From NCBI RefSeq assembly GCF_047948215.1, contig NC_134455.1, forward strand, positions 161,244,575-161,308,574: a stretch of 64,000 nucleotides of DNA, read 5' to 3'. A program made the translations under genes and the position numbers. Below the pieces are notes generated by a model. The model worked only from the letters and a program-made list of their open reading frames with translations, ran no database searches and was not told where the DNA came from. Of the stretch, positions 1-12,252 are shown in pieces (the stretch's first letter is position 1; every line of letters begins with the position of its first letter). This DNA is from Lycorma delicatula (taxonomy: Eukaryota; Arthropoda; Insecta; Hemiptera; Fulgoridae).

Positions 1-537
1 GGTGGAAGAGAAGGTTAGGAAGCCAGCTCTTTCGCCTCAGTTGCTGCCACGCCTGCGTCTAAGCGGATTGGTCCACCGCCAGTACAGCCCTCGGCGGCAA
101 ATATTCAGCGTGCTACTGTAGTCCCGCTTAAACCTGGTTCGGGGACTTCGTCGGTAGCGACGGAGCTAACCCTTAAAAAGGTTCTAGACCCCCGGAGAGA
201 AAGGATCCAAGTCTCCCGGGTCACAAAAACAAGGGACCATGGCGTGATCTTGGAAGTTGTTAGTGAGCGGCAGGCTAAGCAACTGCTGGAGGCCGAAGTT
301 CTGTAGAAGAACGGGTTAAAGGCTCAGTTGCTGGCCGAGCGGAGGCCGCAGATATTGGTAAATGATATGCCAAGGGCGATAAGGGTAGAGGGGCCCGAAA
401 TCCTGAGGGCCGTGCACGGTCAAAATCCTACCTTGGATATGGCCGTCGAGAACTTCCTTAGGGAAACCGAGGTGGATCGGCAGCTGGGAAAGAAGGAAGC
501 CTTAAAGAGTCACTGGGTTTTAGGGACCTAGCCTAAG
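1..537 (+). pseudogene. R1-clade retrotransposon ORF1 (gag-like), broken
   Basis: One frame from the window edge reads as the centre of a non-LTR gag protein. It has a Pro/Ser/Ala-rich stretch, then RIQVSRVTKTRDHGVILEV, a Gln/Leu-rich helix, and AERRPQILVNDMPRAI, the segment that precedes the zinc knuckles in R1-clade ORF1 proteins. In-frame stops lie at 16-18, 304-306 and 529-531. The 5' part is cut off by the window edge. ORF1 proteins bind the element RNA and form the ribonucleoprotein. This copy cannot make a full product. Confidence 0.6.
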
Positions 538-601
538 ATCCGGCAGGTCTTGGTGGCCGGTTGTCGTCTTTTTTTCCGGTGGACCTTATAGAAGGCGCTC
601 G

Positions 602-860
602 ATGCTTCAGTCAGGGCTTTGGTCACACTTCTCTCCGCTGCAGAGCGCAGTCGGAGATGTGTGGTCACTGTGCTCCTCCAGGGCACAGGGCAGCCAATTA
701 CCCTGCCAAGTCTACGCCGCCTGTACCTTGGTGAAAGGCAGAGATGCTGGACACCGGGTCAGGGGTAGGCAGTGTAGGGCGTATGAGATTGCTCGGGCGA
801 GAGCTGTAAAAAATACAGCTTATGGCGACCCCTGGACTGGGGAAGCCTTTGAGAACGGAC
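602..860 (+). pseudogene. R1-clade ORF1 zinc-knuckle remnant
   Basis: Between the gag core and the endonuclease the frame carries scattered Cys and His, for example a GHRVRGRQCRAY segment resembling the end of a CCHC knuckle. The first knuckle is not intact and a frameshift is likely. The assignment rests mostly on position. Confidence 0.4.
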
Positions 861-1663
861 TCCACCATGTCGAACGCTTGCGCCTGGGGCAATTAAACCT
901 GCATCATTTCCAGGCGGCCACCAGTGAAGCCATGAGGCTCCTTGAGGAGTACAACCTCAAGGTCTTCTTGGTCTAGGAGCCGTACGCGTTCGGGGATAGG
1001 GTGGTCGGGTTCCGGGAAGTGGATGTTATTCATTCTCGTGGGGGACGGCCGCTCTCCGCGATCATGGTTGGCTCAGATTTATTGGATGTCTTGTGGATGC
1101 CCCATTGCTCTGAAGAGCAATTCACCGTTGTGCGAATCACGAGTGATATGCTCGATGTCGTACTGGTGTCGGGATACTTCCAGCTTGGATAGAGTATCGA
1201 TGACTTGCTGGCAAAGTTGGGCAGGATTCTGGACGGTCTCCCGCGGATCAGAATGCTGGTTGCTCTGGACACTAACGCCAACTCTTCCGCCTGGGGTTCA
1301 CCACTCATTGATCCCAGAGGTGCTGGTCTCGAACAGTTCATTGAAGTCAGGGACCTCTACTTGATTAACGACGCAGAACAACCGCTAACTTTCTCTTCCG
1401 AACTGGGAGAAAGTTACATCGACGTCACTTTGGTGATGGGCGACTTGCTACGAAGTACAAGTAGTTGGACTGTCTGGCCCGAGGCCAGTGTGAGCGATCA
1501 TAGGCTTATAACCTGTGAGATCGTTTACGGAGGCGGTCTAAGAGCTCCAGATTCGAGTCGCTATAACCTTAGGGGCCTGGATCAGGATCGGTGTGACGCG
1601 AGTGCGCAGCTGCCTTGCAGGGGTTGGAATGGCGCATGGAGCACAGGGAGGAGGTGGAATTGA
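861..1663 (+). pseudogene. R1-clade ORF2 endonuclease domain, broken
   Basis: One frame with two stops (974-976, 1190-1192) reads as an apurinic-like endonuclease: LNLHHFQAATSEAM (start of ORF2, with Asn and the helix), EPYAFGD after the first stop, VLVSGYFQLG, LVALDTNANSSAWGS (catalytic Asp-x-Asn region), SYIDVTLV, and SVSDHRLI (catalytic Ser-Asp-His). This arrangement is typical of R1/TRAS-type LINEs, whose endonuclease nicks the target before reverse transcription. The reading continues after 1615 in another frame (HREEVELMDEQFGQ to WWSSDLSVLRARVRSARR), so there is also a frameshift. Catalytic residues survive but the ORF does not. Confidence 0.8.
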
Positions 1664-1881
1664 TGGATGAACAATTCGGCCAGGCCATCAAGACTGGCTG
1701 CAATAAAGTCCTACGGCGGCCTCGGTCAATGGACGGACCCTTAGGTAGTGGGCAGTCCGCTGATCGGAGAGTGCCTGGAACGGTCATGACCACTACTTCT
1801 GGGGAGCCGTCTGTTAAACACAGGCGGAAACCCGGGAAAAAGTGGTGGTCCTCTGACCTTAGCGTGCTGCGCGCAAGAGTT

Positions 1882-1897
1882 AGGTCCGCTAGGAGAA
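1882..1897. repeat. Target-site duplication of SINE copy A (left)
   Basis: AGGTCCGCTAGGAGAA, repeated exactly at 2183-2198 on the other side of the SINE. Confidence 0.85.
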
Positions 1898-2182
1898 ACC
1901 CACCGGGTTGGTCGAGTGGTGAACGCGTCTTCCCAAATCAGCTGATTTGGAAGTCGAGAGTTCCAGCGTTCAAGTCCTAGTAAAGCCAGTTATTTTTACG
2001 CGGACTTGAATACTAGATCGTGGATATCGGTGTTCTTTGGTGGTTGGATTTCAATTAACCACACATCTCAGAAATGGTCGAACTGAGAATGTACAAGACT
2101 ACACTTCATTTACACTCATACATATCATCCTCTGAAGTATTATCTGAACGGTAGTTACCGGAGGCTAAACAGGAAAAAGAAA
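1898..2182 (+). mobile_element. SINE copy A, inserted in the R1-like element
   Basis: A 285-bp insertion interrupts ORF2 and is bounded by a perfect 16-bp target duplication, AGGTCCGCTAGGAGAA, at 1882-1897 and 2183-2198. The head resembles a tRNA-type pol III promoter (TGGTCGAGTGGTGAACGCG as box A region, GTTCAAGTCC as box B). The body contains AATACTAGATCGTGGAT, shared with the copies at 24.3 and 37.1 kb. The 3' end is A-rich (AAACAGGAAAAAGAAA). Removing it restores the RSARR coding text of the host element, so the insertion is younger than the LINE. Confidence 0.85.
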
Positions 2183-2198
2183 AGGTCCGCTAGGAGAA

Positions 2199-3990
2199 GA
2201 TACCAGTGTAGCCCCCTAACGGGGATTATCGTTGATGACGTGCGCGCTGAGTGTCTGCGGATCTACCGGCGCGCCCATAATGAGTATGTTTATGTCATCA
2301 AGGAAGCCAGACTCGGGCTATGAGAAGACCTCATGCACGACTTGCAGCGCAGCCGCTGGCAGCTTGTAAAATCATGTTACCGGCCAAAGCCATTCCACGT
2401 GCTGTCCAGTGTTCCAGCGGGTTTGGTGGTCCTGAGCACACTTTAACATCTGTGGCGACTTACCAGGCGTTCCTGGATACTCTGTTTCCAGATGCTCCAG
2501 AGGGTGAAGCAGAAGTCGGCGTTAAGACGGGCGAGATACCATTCCCTGGCGTACGGGCTGTGGACCCGAAGATATAGAGTGGTTTCTCGAATGGCACTGA
2601 GAAAGACACCGGGGATTGACCAACTTGATCCGGATATTTTCTATCATCTGCTGCCTGTCATAAGATAGCCGCTTGGCAGGCTGTTCTTTGGGTGCCTAAG
2701 CTGGGGCTGCTTCCCGACTCGTTGGAAAGTGGCTTTAGTGAGGGTGCTCTTAACACCAGGAAAGGAGCCTAGTGAGGTCGGCAGTTAACGACCCGTCAGC
2801 CTCTTGCCGGTAATCGGCAAGTTGCTTGAAAGGCTGGTTGAGGAATGGCTCTGGGAAAGCATTGAGGTGAACTATTTTCTACATCGAGTCCAATATGGCT
2901 TCACTAAAGCGGTTAGCACCGAGGACTGCATTTTAAATGCTCTTACTAAGGTGGAAAGCGTTGTAAATATGTTTTGGCAATTTTTAAGACATCTTTGTGT
3001 TGGAGTTCTGTCCTCTATGAGTTGGAACGCCGCAACGTTCCCGTAGCCGGTGCAGGCTGTGGTACTTGGCTGTTTGTCTAACCGTACGGCTCTGTTTAAG
3101 GATGCGCAACTAGTTGTGGACGGATCTTTCCACAATTAGGTGAAGCTTGCAGGGTTCCGTTCTCGGTCCCCTACTGTGGAACCTGGTATTTACGGATTTC
3201 TGGGATTGACATTTCCAGAAGGGGTCACGGTCCAGGCTTTCGCCGATGACTATCTCCTTTTAGTTCGTGGTAATTCACGACCACAGCTAGAAGACCGGGC
3301 GCAGGCGGCCTTGTCAACCAAGACGGCTGGATGGACATTCAACATTTAAATATTTCTGTGCCCAAGACGAAGTTTATGCTTCTCAAGGGTGCAGACAAAT
3401 TATCGTTTAGTCGTAACCGCCAAACCAAATATAAAGGCTTTGTAATCAGCCGAGTTAGAGTTAAGTACCTAAGTGTTTTGTTTGATGATAAGTTACTGTT
3501 TAGTAACCACATTAGGCAAGTAGCGGCGGATGCCGTCTCAGTGATGCACAAACTTAGGATTGCTCGGAAAGACTATGGGTTATCGGGCCATCAAATGTAC
3601 ATGGTGTACTGAGGTCTCTTCGAAAGCATGATCTCTTTCGCGGCACCTGTTTGGGCGCATAGGTTGGATATAAATAGAGCACTTGTTCAAAATTTAAAGA
3701 GTGCCCACCGCAGATCCTTAATTTTATGCACTGCTGTTTTTAAAACAACCTCCTACGAAGCTATCATCGTATTGGGAAAGGATCTGCCAATCGATTTAGA
3801 GGTAAAAGTTCGAGCAGCCATGTAAAAATTGCCAAGAGGCCTAGGTATTTGAGATGCGGTTCCGAGTCGGTCCAGTTCCGAAGCAGAACGGTGATCACAA
3901 CGCACCGGATCTAAATTTCGTTCAGTTGCCAATCTCCCGCTTGCGGAAGAGGCTGCAGAGCCTCGCGATGGAAGCCAAGCAAACCAACAT
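2199..3990 (+). pseudogene. R1-clade ORF2 reverse transcriptase, heavily broken
   Basis: Continuation of the same LINE after the SINE. Readable pieces in several frames, in order: the linker with ECLRIYRRAHNEYVYVIKEA, TYQAFLDTLFPDA, PVIGKLLERLVEEWL with HRVQYGFTKAVSTEDC (RT fingers), VTVQAFADDYLLLVRGN (the FADD form of the RT catalytic box, about 3226-3276), SVPKTKFMLLKGADKL (thumb), APVWAHRL, and an R1-type segment ending TTSYEAIIVLGKDLPIDLEV. From 3830 the text matches the C-terminal part of the minus-strand copy at 34.96-36.3 kb, then stops near 3990 before the zinc motif. Several frameshifts and stops; no product possible. It belongs to the same subfamily as the 36-kb copy. Confidence 0.8.
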
Positions 3991-4009
3991 GTAAACAGTA
4001 ATGATGAAT

Positions 4010-4860
4010 AGTTCAAAGGAAGTGAAGTAAAACTTGTTTCGATTGTTGTAAGATATTTCAATCTGAAGGAGGAAATTCAAGTTAAACTTTTAAATTTCAA
4101 TGAACTGTCAGGTGAAACTGATCAAATTTTGACTCAGTATCTTTTCCAGTGTGTGAAAAAATACAAACCTGAAGTAAAGTTGGTTTGTTATACAGCTGAT
4201 AACACTAACAGTAATTTTGGTGATGTGAATAGAAAGGGGAATGAAAATGTGTTCAGAAAAATTCAAAGTGATTTGGATAGACCTATTTTAGGAATTGGTT
4301 GTTCAGCTCACATTGTGCACAATTCAGTACAGTCAGCATCTATACCCCTGGACATAGAAGTTCTTGTTATAACAATTTATAAATATTTTACAAATATACA
4401 GTAAGAGTAACGAGTTCTGTGAATTTGTGGAAACAGATTACAAAAAACTATATCTCACAGCACAAGGTTCCTTAATTTGTTACCTGAAATAAAAAGAATT
4501 CTTTCCATTTTTGATAGCCTAAAATCATACTTCTTATTTTGTGACAAATGCCTAAAATTATTATTTGATTTTTTTGAAAATCTAGAAAGTAAACCGTTTT
4601 TGACATTTTTATACGGTACGCTACAATTATTTAATAATGTAGTTCAGATAATGGAAGCTAATTATCACAGCAACAGAAACATTTCTGGCATATTTTGAGT
4701 TAATTTGTCAACTTCAGGAAAGAAAAACCCACAAATTTATACCATCTTCTGCCAAAGAATTGCTATGCACTCTAAAAGACAATAATGATGTTCAGGACAA
4801 AAATTCTTCTCTTTTGTCAGAGACAAAATGGTCTTTGAGCTATTTCCCCCCCCCCCCCCA
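4010..4860 (+). pseudogene. hAT-like transposase fragment, copy 1
   Basis: Closely similar in nucleotide sequence (about 90% by eye) to the longer copy at 28.8-30.5 kb. Readable frames give VKLLNFNELSGETDQILTQY, then YTADNTNSNFGDVNRKGN and LGIGCSAHIVHNSVQSA, which look like the catalytic-domain region of hAT-superfamily transposases (an Asp in TADN and the CSAH motif). The second half (4477-4698) continues with the RFLNLLPEIKRILSIFDSLKSYF region in another frame. The 5' half including the zinc finger is missing. It starts directly where the R1-like fragment ends. A 14-base poly-C tract (4846-4859) lies at the end of the similarity. Confidence 0.65.
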
Positions 4861-6540
4861 TTCAATACTTCAGAAAATAATGAAAAAGTTCTTGGGTTTA
4901 AACCCTTTAAGCCTGTTTGTATTAATGATATTTCTTACTGAAACATAACTTTAAGGGTAAGCTGTTGCAAATCTCTCCTAAGATGTTTCCCCATTGTTCA
5001 ATCATGGAAATCAGTTTTCTTCTCTAAGTGTGAAATTTACATGAATAATAAATCTTGGCTTGTGTATTTTAAGTGTAAAGAAAATCATTACTTTTATGAG
5101 GAAATCACAGACCATCCACACATACTATATATAACTATGAGGACAGCAATGCCTGGACTGCATTTGATAGGACCATACTTTTTTGAAAGAAATATTAACA
5201 GCGTTTCATGCCTCAACATGCATGAATTTTACTTTATTTCTCGAATTCGATTGACAGATATGAAATTAACTGTTAATTCAACAGTAAGATAATTCAACTG
5301 AGTGTAATGAGCTCTGGCTCATTCCACTCAGTTAGTAAGGACCTTTTGATTTGAAGGGCTGTAGATTGGTTTAGGCTCTGAAATTCAGTGGGTGCCTAGA
5401 AGTCCACTTAACAATCTGTGACAACTTACATTAGAACATAATCAAAGAAAAATCACCATTTGTGTGTAAGGAGTGATGATAAACAGAAAATTGTTGTGAG
5501 AGACTGTTTTTATGACTGATCCTTCAACATGGAAGAGAATGTCTAAATGCACCTGGTGACTGTTGAAACTGCATGTGGACAATGGAAATGCACAGGCAAA
5601 TGTAATTTAAAGTAAATTTAATATTCAAATTAAATTTACTTGCCATTAGTTTATTTAGGTATTAAATAAACTAATGGCAAACAATCCATGTTTACTTCTA
5701 TATGGAAAGAGATCTTGTGGCTAGTCTGTAAAATTTGGTCAATCTTTTTTTATCCGAGATTTTTTAATATATTCAACAATTTAAGTACATTAAAAACAAT
5801 CAACTACAGGCTAAGTGAAAGAACCAGCAGTTTCTAGACATAATAAGTGGATTTTTTAATGATTTTTTTTTTAGTCTGGAAACGTTGGTTTCCAGCCTGG
5901 AAACGTTGGTTGGAAACACTCAAGCTTAATACTTTTTTTGACAGATCGAACCAAATTTATTTATTTTTGACAAACTGTATTTGTAGAATGCTGAAAAATT
6001 AATGCATGGCTTTACATATCATTTTGTACCTAATTTGCTTTGTTGGATTATATATTTATTAATGTTTTGAAAGAGGCAATAAATTTCTATATATAGAAAC
6101 AAACAGCTTGTTTAGAGTACCAACTACAGTTCAGTAGATTTACCAAATACTGTAACTCTGTTAATCAGTATTTGTTCTCAAAACTTGTAAAAGATGCCAT
6201 TAATTGACTTCAAAAAGTACTTTACAGGAAAGAACTTCATTACTTTGAGTCAATATGTGAAATGTAAGTGCATAAAAAATTCTTTTATAACACTATCCTG
6301 TATTTCTGTCAAACTGGTACACATCCTCCAGTTTACTTTAATACATCTTATTGTAAGCTTAACCCTGAAGCTTAATACATCCACTGAATGAATGTTGATG
6401 CATTACTGCCCTTTAAACAGACAGACTATAGAATTTTAGTGGCCGGATCACGTTCAAAAGATTGATTTTTAAGTGTTCCATAAATTGCTTCCAGTCTTTC
6501 ATTGTAGTAATGATAATTATACTGATTTGAGTCATTATAG
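4861..6540. other. AT-rich intergenic DNA, no gene seen
   Basis: No protein-like text on either strand. It holds one clean hairpin at 5639-5680 (an 18-bp arm TTGCCATTAGTTTATTTA and its complement around GGTAT) and a short direct repeat of GGAAACGTTGGTT near 5878-5912. Confidence 0.5.
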
Positions 6541-6544
6541 TGTT

Positions 6545-6935
6545 ACTATAATTATCAAAAAAATATATCATCCCAGGAATTTGCTAACTAAACTGCTTTA
6601 ACAGCAAAAATTGTATGTACATGCAATTAAAACATATAATGAATAGATAAAAAGACCTCACAACAACTTAACTGATTCTGTTAAGTTTAAGTAGGTACTG
6701 ATACATATACAATTTTTTACATCAAGATTAAATATACTATAAAATAGTTGTTACTATGTTTGAGAAATGTATTTTACAAGATGGTCATTGAGTATCAACC
6801 AATAAATTGTGAAGTCTTTTTATCTATTCATTATATGTTTTAATTGCACCAAATCTTTCTGAATGTAGAATTTTTTCTGTTAAAGCAGTTTAGTTTGTAA
6901 ACTCCTGGGGTGATATATTTTTTTGATGATTAAGG
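6545..6935. mobile_element. Foldback element (about 390 bp)
   Basis: The left arm, about 6545-6655, is the reverse complement of the right arm, about 6815-6935, with few mismatches: TCAAAAAAATATATCA near each outer end, ACTAAACTGCTTTAACAG, and a shared 28-base block ending in AAAAAGAC. The middle is unrelated. No ORF inside. This is the layout of a MITE or foldback transposon; no target duplication was identified. Confidence 0.6.
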
Positions 6936-7920
6936 TCAGTTTTGATTTGTTCTAAAAGCAAACTTGTAATCAGGCTTTTCATTTTATCTTATTATTTCAG
7001 AAATTTTGTTTACATTATGTTAACTGTAATGTATTTCTTTATTCTTTGTATTTCTTATTGTTATGATAAAATATTTCAGTTATCTTTGTGCTTGGTTATT
7101 TTGTGCAGAGATAAAACATGCTCAAAGAAATAAACATATTAAGACATTTGATATGTGCTGGTTGGTGTCGTATATAATTAAGTTCTTCCATTTGCTTTTC
7201 TAGATGCTAATTAATCAGCATAATCTTTTTCTTTTATTGGAAAAGTAATTCTTTAACTATCAAATATAGATAGTCTACATAATACTTTCCGTAGAACAGG
7301 GTGCATTATATACCCCAGTCATTTTACTGCTTGGATGCAAATAAAACATCTGGAATACATCCAGCACTAGTTAAAGAGATGCTTTCTGTGAAAGTAATTA
7401 AATACATTAAACATCAATCCCAGTTTTAAACAGTGTGAAGGTGTCACTCACTTGTAATTCAGTCAGCTTGGTATGCTGATATGCAGCAGTACAGTCAACT
7501 TTAAGAACGTGATAGGAAACTGATTCATTCCTCATTTTCCCTATTTAATCAAGAATGGAAAATTTGATATTCTTGAGAATGGCAGTACTAATTTCAGGTG
7601 TGATGGGTCTCATGTATTTTGTACCTATTTATGTATCTATTTTGTTATTAAATTAACTGCATACTGTCAGCTTGTTTTGTGATAAGATTAATATGATTCT
7701 TATTACTTAAATGTGTTCTATAAACATAATTTATAAATTATAACAAAATAACAGCTATAAAACAGTATTAAATTTGCACCTCAATCAATAAATAAAACAT
7801 ATCAATTATACACTAAGCTCAATTTTAATTTAACCACTTAAGTAAAGAGCATACATATATTACCCATAATGTTAACTGACAATTAATAAAGTTAACAGTT
7901 ACTTGCCAGGAGAATTAGAG
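6936..7920. other. AT-rich intergenic DNA, nothing recognised
   Basis: Only short random ORFs rich in Ile, Phe, Lys and Tyr, which are expected at this base composition. Confidence 0.5.
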
Positions 7921-7924
7921 AGAA

Positions 7925-8095
7925 GGTGAGTTTTTAATGATCTAGGAAGAAGAATATTCATAATGATTGAATATTCAACAATTAGGATCTTATTTACCAG
8001 AACATAGGTAAATAAGATTCAATTATTGAAAATTTGCAATCATTTAGATTTAACTTATCTCTTTAGGTATGGAACCAAAAACTCATTTTTAATCA
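7925..8095. repeat. Inverted repeat / small foldback
   Basis: GAGTTTTTAATGATC at the left pairs with AAAACTCATTTTTAATCA at the right. Inside, TGAATATTCAACAATTAGG and CTTATTTACC pair with GGTAAATAAG and TTCAATTATTG. Imperfect arms of about 75 bases around a short loop, so probably an old MITE. Confidence 0.45.
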
Positions 8096-8339
8096 TCTGC
8101 CTTATGGTAGTTCTTTTCTTAGTTTGAAATTAATCTGCTCTAATTCATCTATTTGATTATTCATCTTCTATTTCTTTATTTTTTTAATAATAATTAATTT
8201 GTTTAAAAACTTGGTTTCAGGTAAAATAATCATCCTTTGCTGATAATTTTTGCAGTAAAAGTTTTATAAGGCTAAAGATTTTACAGTAAGATTTATTTTT
8301 TATTAACTGTAATTTTAGGGAATTCTTCCCCATTTTAAA

Positions 8340-8480
8340 GTCTAGATCATGGACACAAAGAGGAAGATAAGATAAAGAGAGAAAGAGAAAAAGAGGAAGA
8401 AGTATGGTGCAAGTAAGAAGAAAGAGGAAGAAGTAAGAAAGATGTGTGTGAAAGGAAAAACAAGGACTAATTATGTTATA
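8340..8480. repeat. Purine-rich low-complexity tract
   Basis: GAAAGAGAAAAAGAGGAAGAAG-type sequence with almost no pyrimidines over about 110 bases. Low complexity, no repeat unit of fixed length. Confidence 0.5.
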
Positions 8481-10535
8481 AATGAGGTAATAGAAAAGAA
8501 GCTGGAGGAAAAACCTTAGTACAAAAAATTAAGCAGAGCAGGTGAATTGGTTTATACATATCTCATAAGTGAGTAAAATATAAGTGATGAGCAGAATATT
8601 GAAGAACCAGATAAAGGGTACAGATCAAGAGGCAGAGCAATGAGCAACGAGAAGAGTATATTTTCAGTTTTGTAAAGAAGCCAGCACTTCATTCTTCACT
8701 TAGCTTGACATGAAATGTATGTTACTCTGAAAATCAATAACAAAATTTCTGTAACATCTTAAACTTCATATCAAGTTGCCTAAAATCATTATGGTTATGG
8801 CATCTAAAATACATACATACAGAGGAAAGAAAAGCATATAAATTATGAAAGTGAAGAGAAGTAATAGTAGAGAAGAAGAAATTTGAGGTCTTTTGTTGAT
8901 TATCCAACTCAATATGTCTGATAAAGAATGTAGGAAGATATATACATCAATTTTTTTTATCTTCATCAACAATAAAAAGTGTATAAATAAATGTGTGAAC
9001 TTGAAAACCCTACAATTATATTTACTTTTGAATAAGATTTTAAAGGTATTATTTGTTTATAACATTATCTTATAAATTATCACATTTATTTCATAGTTAA
9101 GAACAAGAAGTTATACAAAATTATTGACAGGTTTAAACTTAAGATTGTAATAATGCAATTTATATATTATATCTTTCAAACTGGGATTTAAAATCAAATT
9201 ATTTTTTAATTGTGCTTATCAGTTTGATTATATGATTATAAAATAACAAATTTTAATTTCTTAATTATAATTCACTTGAAACAATATGATTTAAGATAAA
9301 GTAAACTTTAAAAAAATGAAACTGGCTTAAAAAACTTCACTAAAAAATAACACTTCTTCTCTTCTTTTAATTTAGACTGTTAGATGCTAGCACGTAATTA
9401 AAAACAAACAATTATCAACAATTTAATAATCCTTAGGCATCAACTTCAAAAAGTCAAAATTAAAAACTAAGATAAGTTTTGTTTTTTTTGGGAATTTATT
9501 TTACACTTTCTAGTTTTATTTCAAATTTGGGTGGATCATCAAAAAATGCTACCTGTATGAGGAAAGGTAATAGGTAAGAAACAAATAAATGAGAGACCTA
9601 ATGATAAAATAAGTGAGAGTCTTGATAAAAATAAAATAAGGAATGCTAAGAAATATTAAGAAATTGCTATCACACAAACTAAGGGTTTGTGGAGTACGGG
9701 TTTGTATTTTAATAAGAAGAAAAAGAATGTCAAGAAACAATGGAAGAATCTGCAGTCACGCAGATGAAATCTTAGTTTAAGCTTGTACCAAGGCTTTATA
9801 AACATAGAAATGGTATTATTTTTTACTATTATGGTATTATTTTTTAAGTCAAGTTTTTCATCTAATCTTCTTGAATTTTGGCATAAAAGTACTTAAAAAA
9901 GGTAGAATACCAGCTTATACATCATTATGCTATAATAATTTTCCAATGATACTGATGATAAAGAATCTAAAATATCTTTAAATTGTCTACGTAAACAATG
10001 TGATGATTTTTTGTTTAAAAATTGTTTCTCGTATATTTCTTAAGTTATGAGGAAAACACTTGCACATGACCACCACAGGAACTTTCAATGAAGAATTTTA
10101 AAAAAATTCTCAAAATGTATAACTTCCTTGCTTTAGTAAAATTAGTAAAGAAATAATAAACAAAAAACTGACAAATTAATAAATAATACATTTAAATTTT
10201 TGAAAAATTTCTTTAAGGTTTTCAAATGTTATTATATATTAGTTTTAACAGATTCTTTTTTAAAATAATTATCAGTATTCTAAAACAAAAACATCATATT
10301 ATTTAAAAAATAAAAAAGTAATAGAATAAATATTTTTTTATTAGTTTTTTTAATAAATCTCAAATAAATACACAATCTCAAAAAAATTGAGATTGTGAAA
10401 ACAAATAATAATAATAATAATAATAAAATCTTTTTGCCAAATTTGAATATAAATAATGTGATCGATCATTCACTGAATATTATTTTATATTATTTTATAT
10501 TATAAAGTATAAAAAATCTGAAGTGGGACCACATC
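8481..10535. other. AT-rich intergenic DNA, no gene seen
   Basis: Random short ORFs only. An (AAT)n microsatellite lies at about 10404-10426. Confidence 0.5.
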
Positions 10536-11218
10536 ACTTCCTTGTATGCCTATTAAATTACATATACACATTTCTTTTAAATGAAAAGTACATAAAGTTT
10601 TATTTCATAAATAACTTCTGATATTTTTTCATATTTTTTTTTTATTATTATTGAATTATTATTCATTGTAAATTTTTTTTACAATCAGAGGTTAATAATT
10701 ATTAATAAATCAATATGTTTAAATTAAAAAAAAGGAGATGAAGTCATATTTGAACCGATGTGCCTTCCCCTTCTAAGATTCAAAAATTTCATTAATTAAA
10801 ATTTAATTTCATTTGACTATAACATCAATGAAAATAAGTACCACTTATGATATATCGTTGATAAGCACTCAATGAGATCTTATTACTGCAATTAAGAAAA
10901 AGTCCAAAATTGAAATTTTTTTTTGATTTCTGGACTTTTTGGTTAAGTCGATTGCAATCAAAAAGGGAGGTGACAACTAGATGTTACAACAGTCCTAAAT
11001 CCAAAATTTTAACAGCCTACAGCTAATAGTTTTTGAGTTATGCAAGATACATACATATGTATGTATATACATATATACAAATACATACATACGTACGTAA
11101 AGATGTCATGCCAAAACTAGTCAATATGTATTCAGAAATGGACAAAATGGATATTTCTGTTGAAATCTGAAAACCAACATTTTTACGATCACAATGCTTC
11201 TACATCATACAAAGAAGT
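10536..11218 (-). mobile_element. Non-autonomous element with terminal inverted repeats, copy 1
   Basis: Reverse-complement relative of 57678-58310 along most of its length. The ends are inverted repeats: ACTTCCTTGTATG at 10536-10548 and its near complement CATACAAAGAAGT at 11206-11218. Shared internal landmarks include GAACCGATGTGCC, AAGTACCACTTATGATA, a paired CCAAAA/TTTTGG block around the TGATTGCAATC segment, and AACAGTCCTAAA. Copy 1 also carries a TACATACA-type microsatellite (11046-11098). No ORF, so it depends on enzymes made elsewhere. The superfamily was not identified. Confidence 0.65.
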
Positions 11219-12143
11219 AAAAATATCCGGAAATACATCAGCTGATAGCAGTGTGTATATTTACTTTGAGGACAAGAAATTTCATTAATATTTTATAAGC
11301 CCCTTGTTTTTTCTAATATTTTATATTATTGTTTTTTAAAATAGGAAAAAAATTAGTAAAAAAATATAAAAATTACATTTAAAAAGAATCTGTTATTCAA
11401 AGAGAGAAATTTTACTTTGTTTTAAAGAGGGCCATTTGTCAAACCAGGTGATCCTAGTTTTATAAATGTCCCCTTATAATTACAAGATAAAATGCAACCT
11501 GATTTACTTTTACCTGAAATTATTAAGTTTAATCTGACAGATACAGAAAAAATGAAGTATACTGAGAGGAAAATAAAGATTCTTATAACAGTTTATAAGA
11601 AACAATGGTGGCTTAAAAAAAGAAGAAAAATTAGTATATAGAATAATGCCAACTGAACCACAATCCATTTATTGGAAAGTGATTAGCAGTTTTGCTAATT
11701 TCCTCTTACTATTGATGAACAAGAGTTCTTACTGTATTTTAATTCTACAAAAAAAAAAAAAAGAGTTTTTCAGTCTTGTAGTTGTATAGATCCATAACTG
11801 GATTCAAAAGCTGAAATTCCACAATCTCATTCTCTTTCTTTAAGAAAAAACTATACCTGTAGATCATCAATAAGGGAAGTATTATTAAATATAGTGTTCC
11901 ATTGTTTTCTGAAGATTAACATTAAAATAAATAAAATAAAATTTTAACTGAAAATAAATTAAAACTGAACTGACCTATTTAATCAATAGATTATACAAGT
12001 GGTCCAAGAGGCTAACATGCATTAAAAATTAAATTCTCACATAAACATTTAACAAAATAAATTTAAAAAAAAATATATATAATTTGGCACTTGATATAGG
12101 ATGATATAAATAAATACAATAATTAGATAAAGTTATTCAATTA

Positions 12144-12177
12144 CATATATATATATTGTATATACACACACATATAT

Positions 12178-12240
<63 letters not shown>

Positions 12241-12252
12241 ATATACACACAG
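12144..12252. repeat. (TA)n microsatellite
   Basis: About 28 uninterrupted TA units from 12182, with the same TATTGTATATACACACA text on both sides. Confidence 0.9.

Noticed and set aside
1898..1985. tRNA gene
   Set aside because: Box A and B-like text belongs to a SINE; no cloverleaf can be formed.
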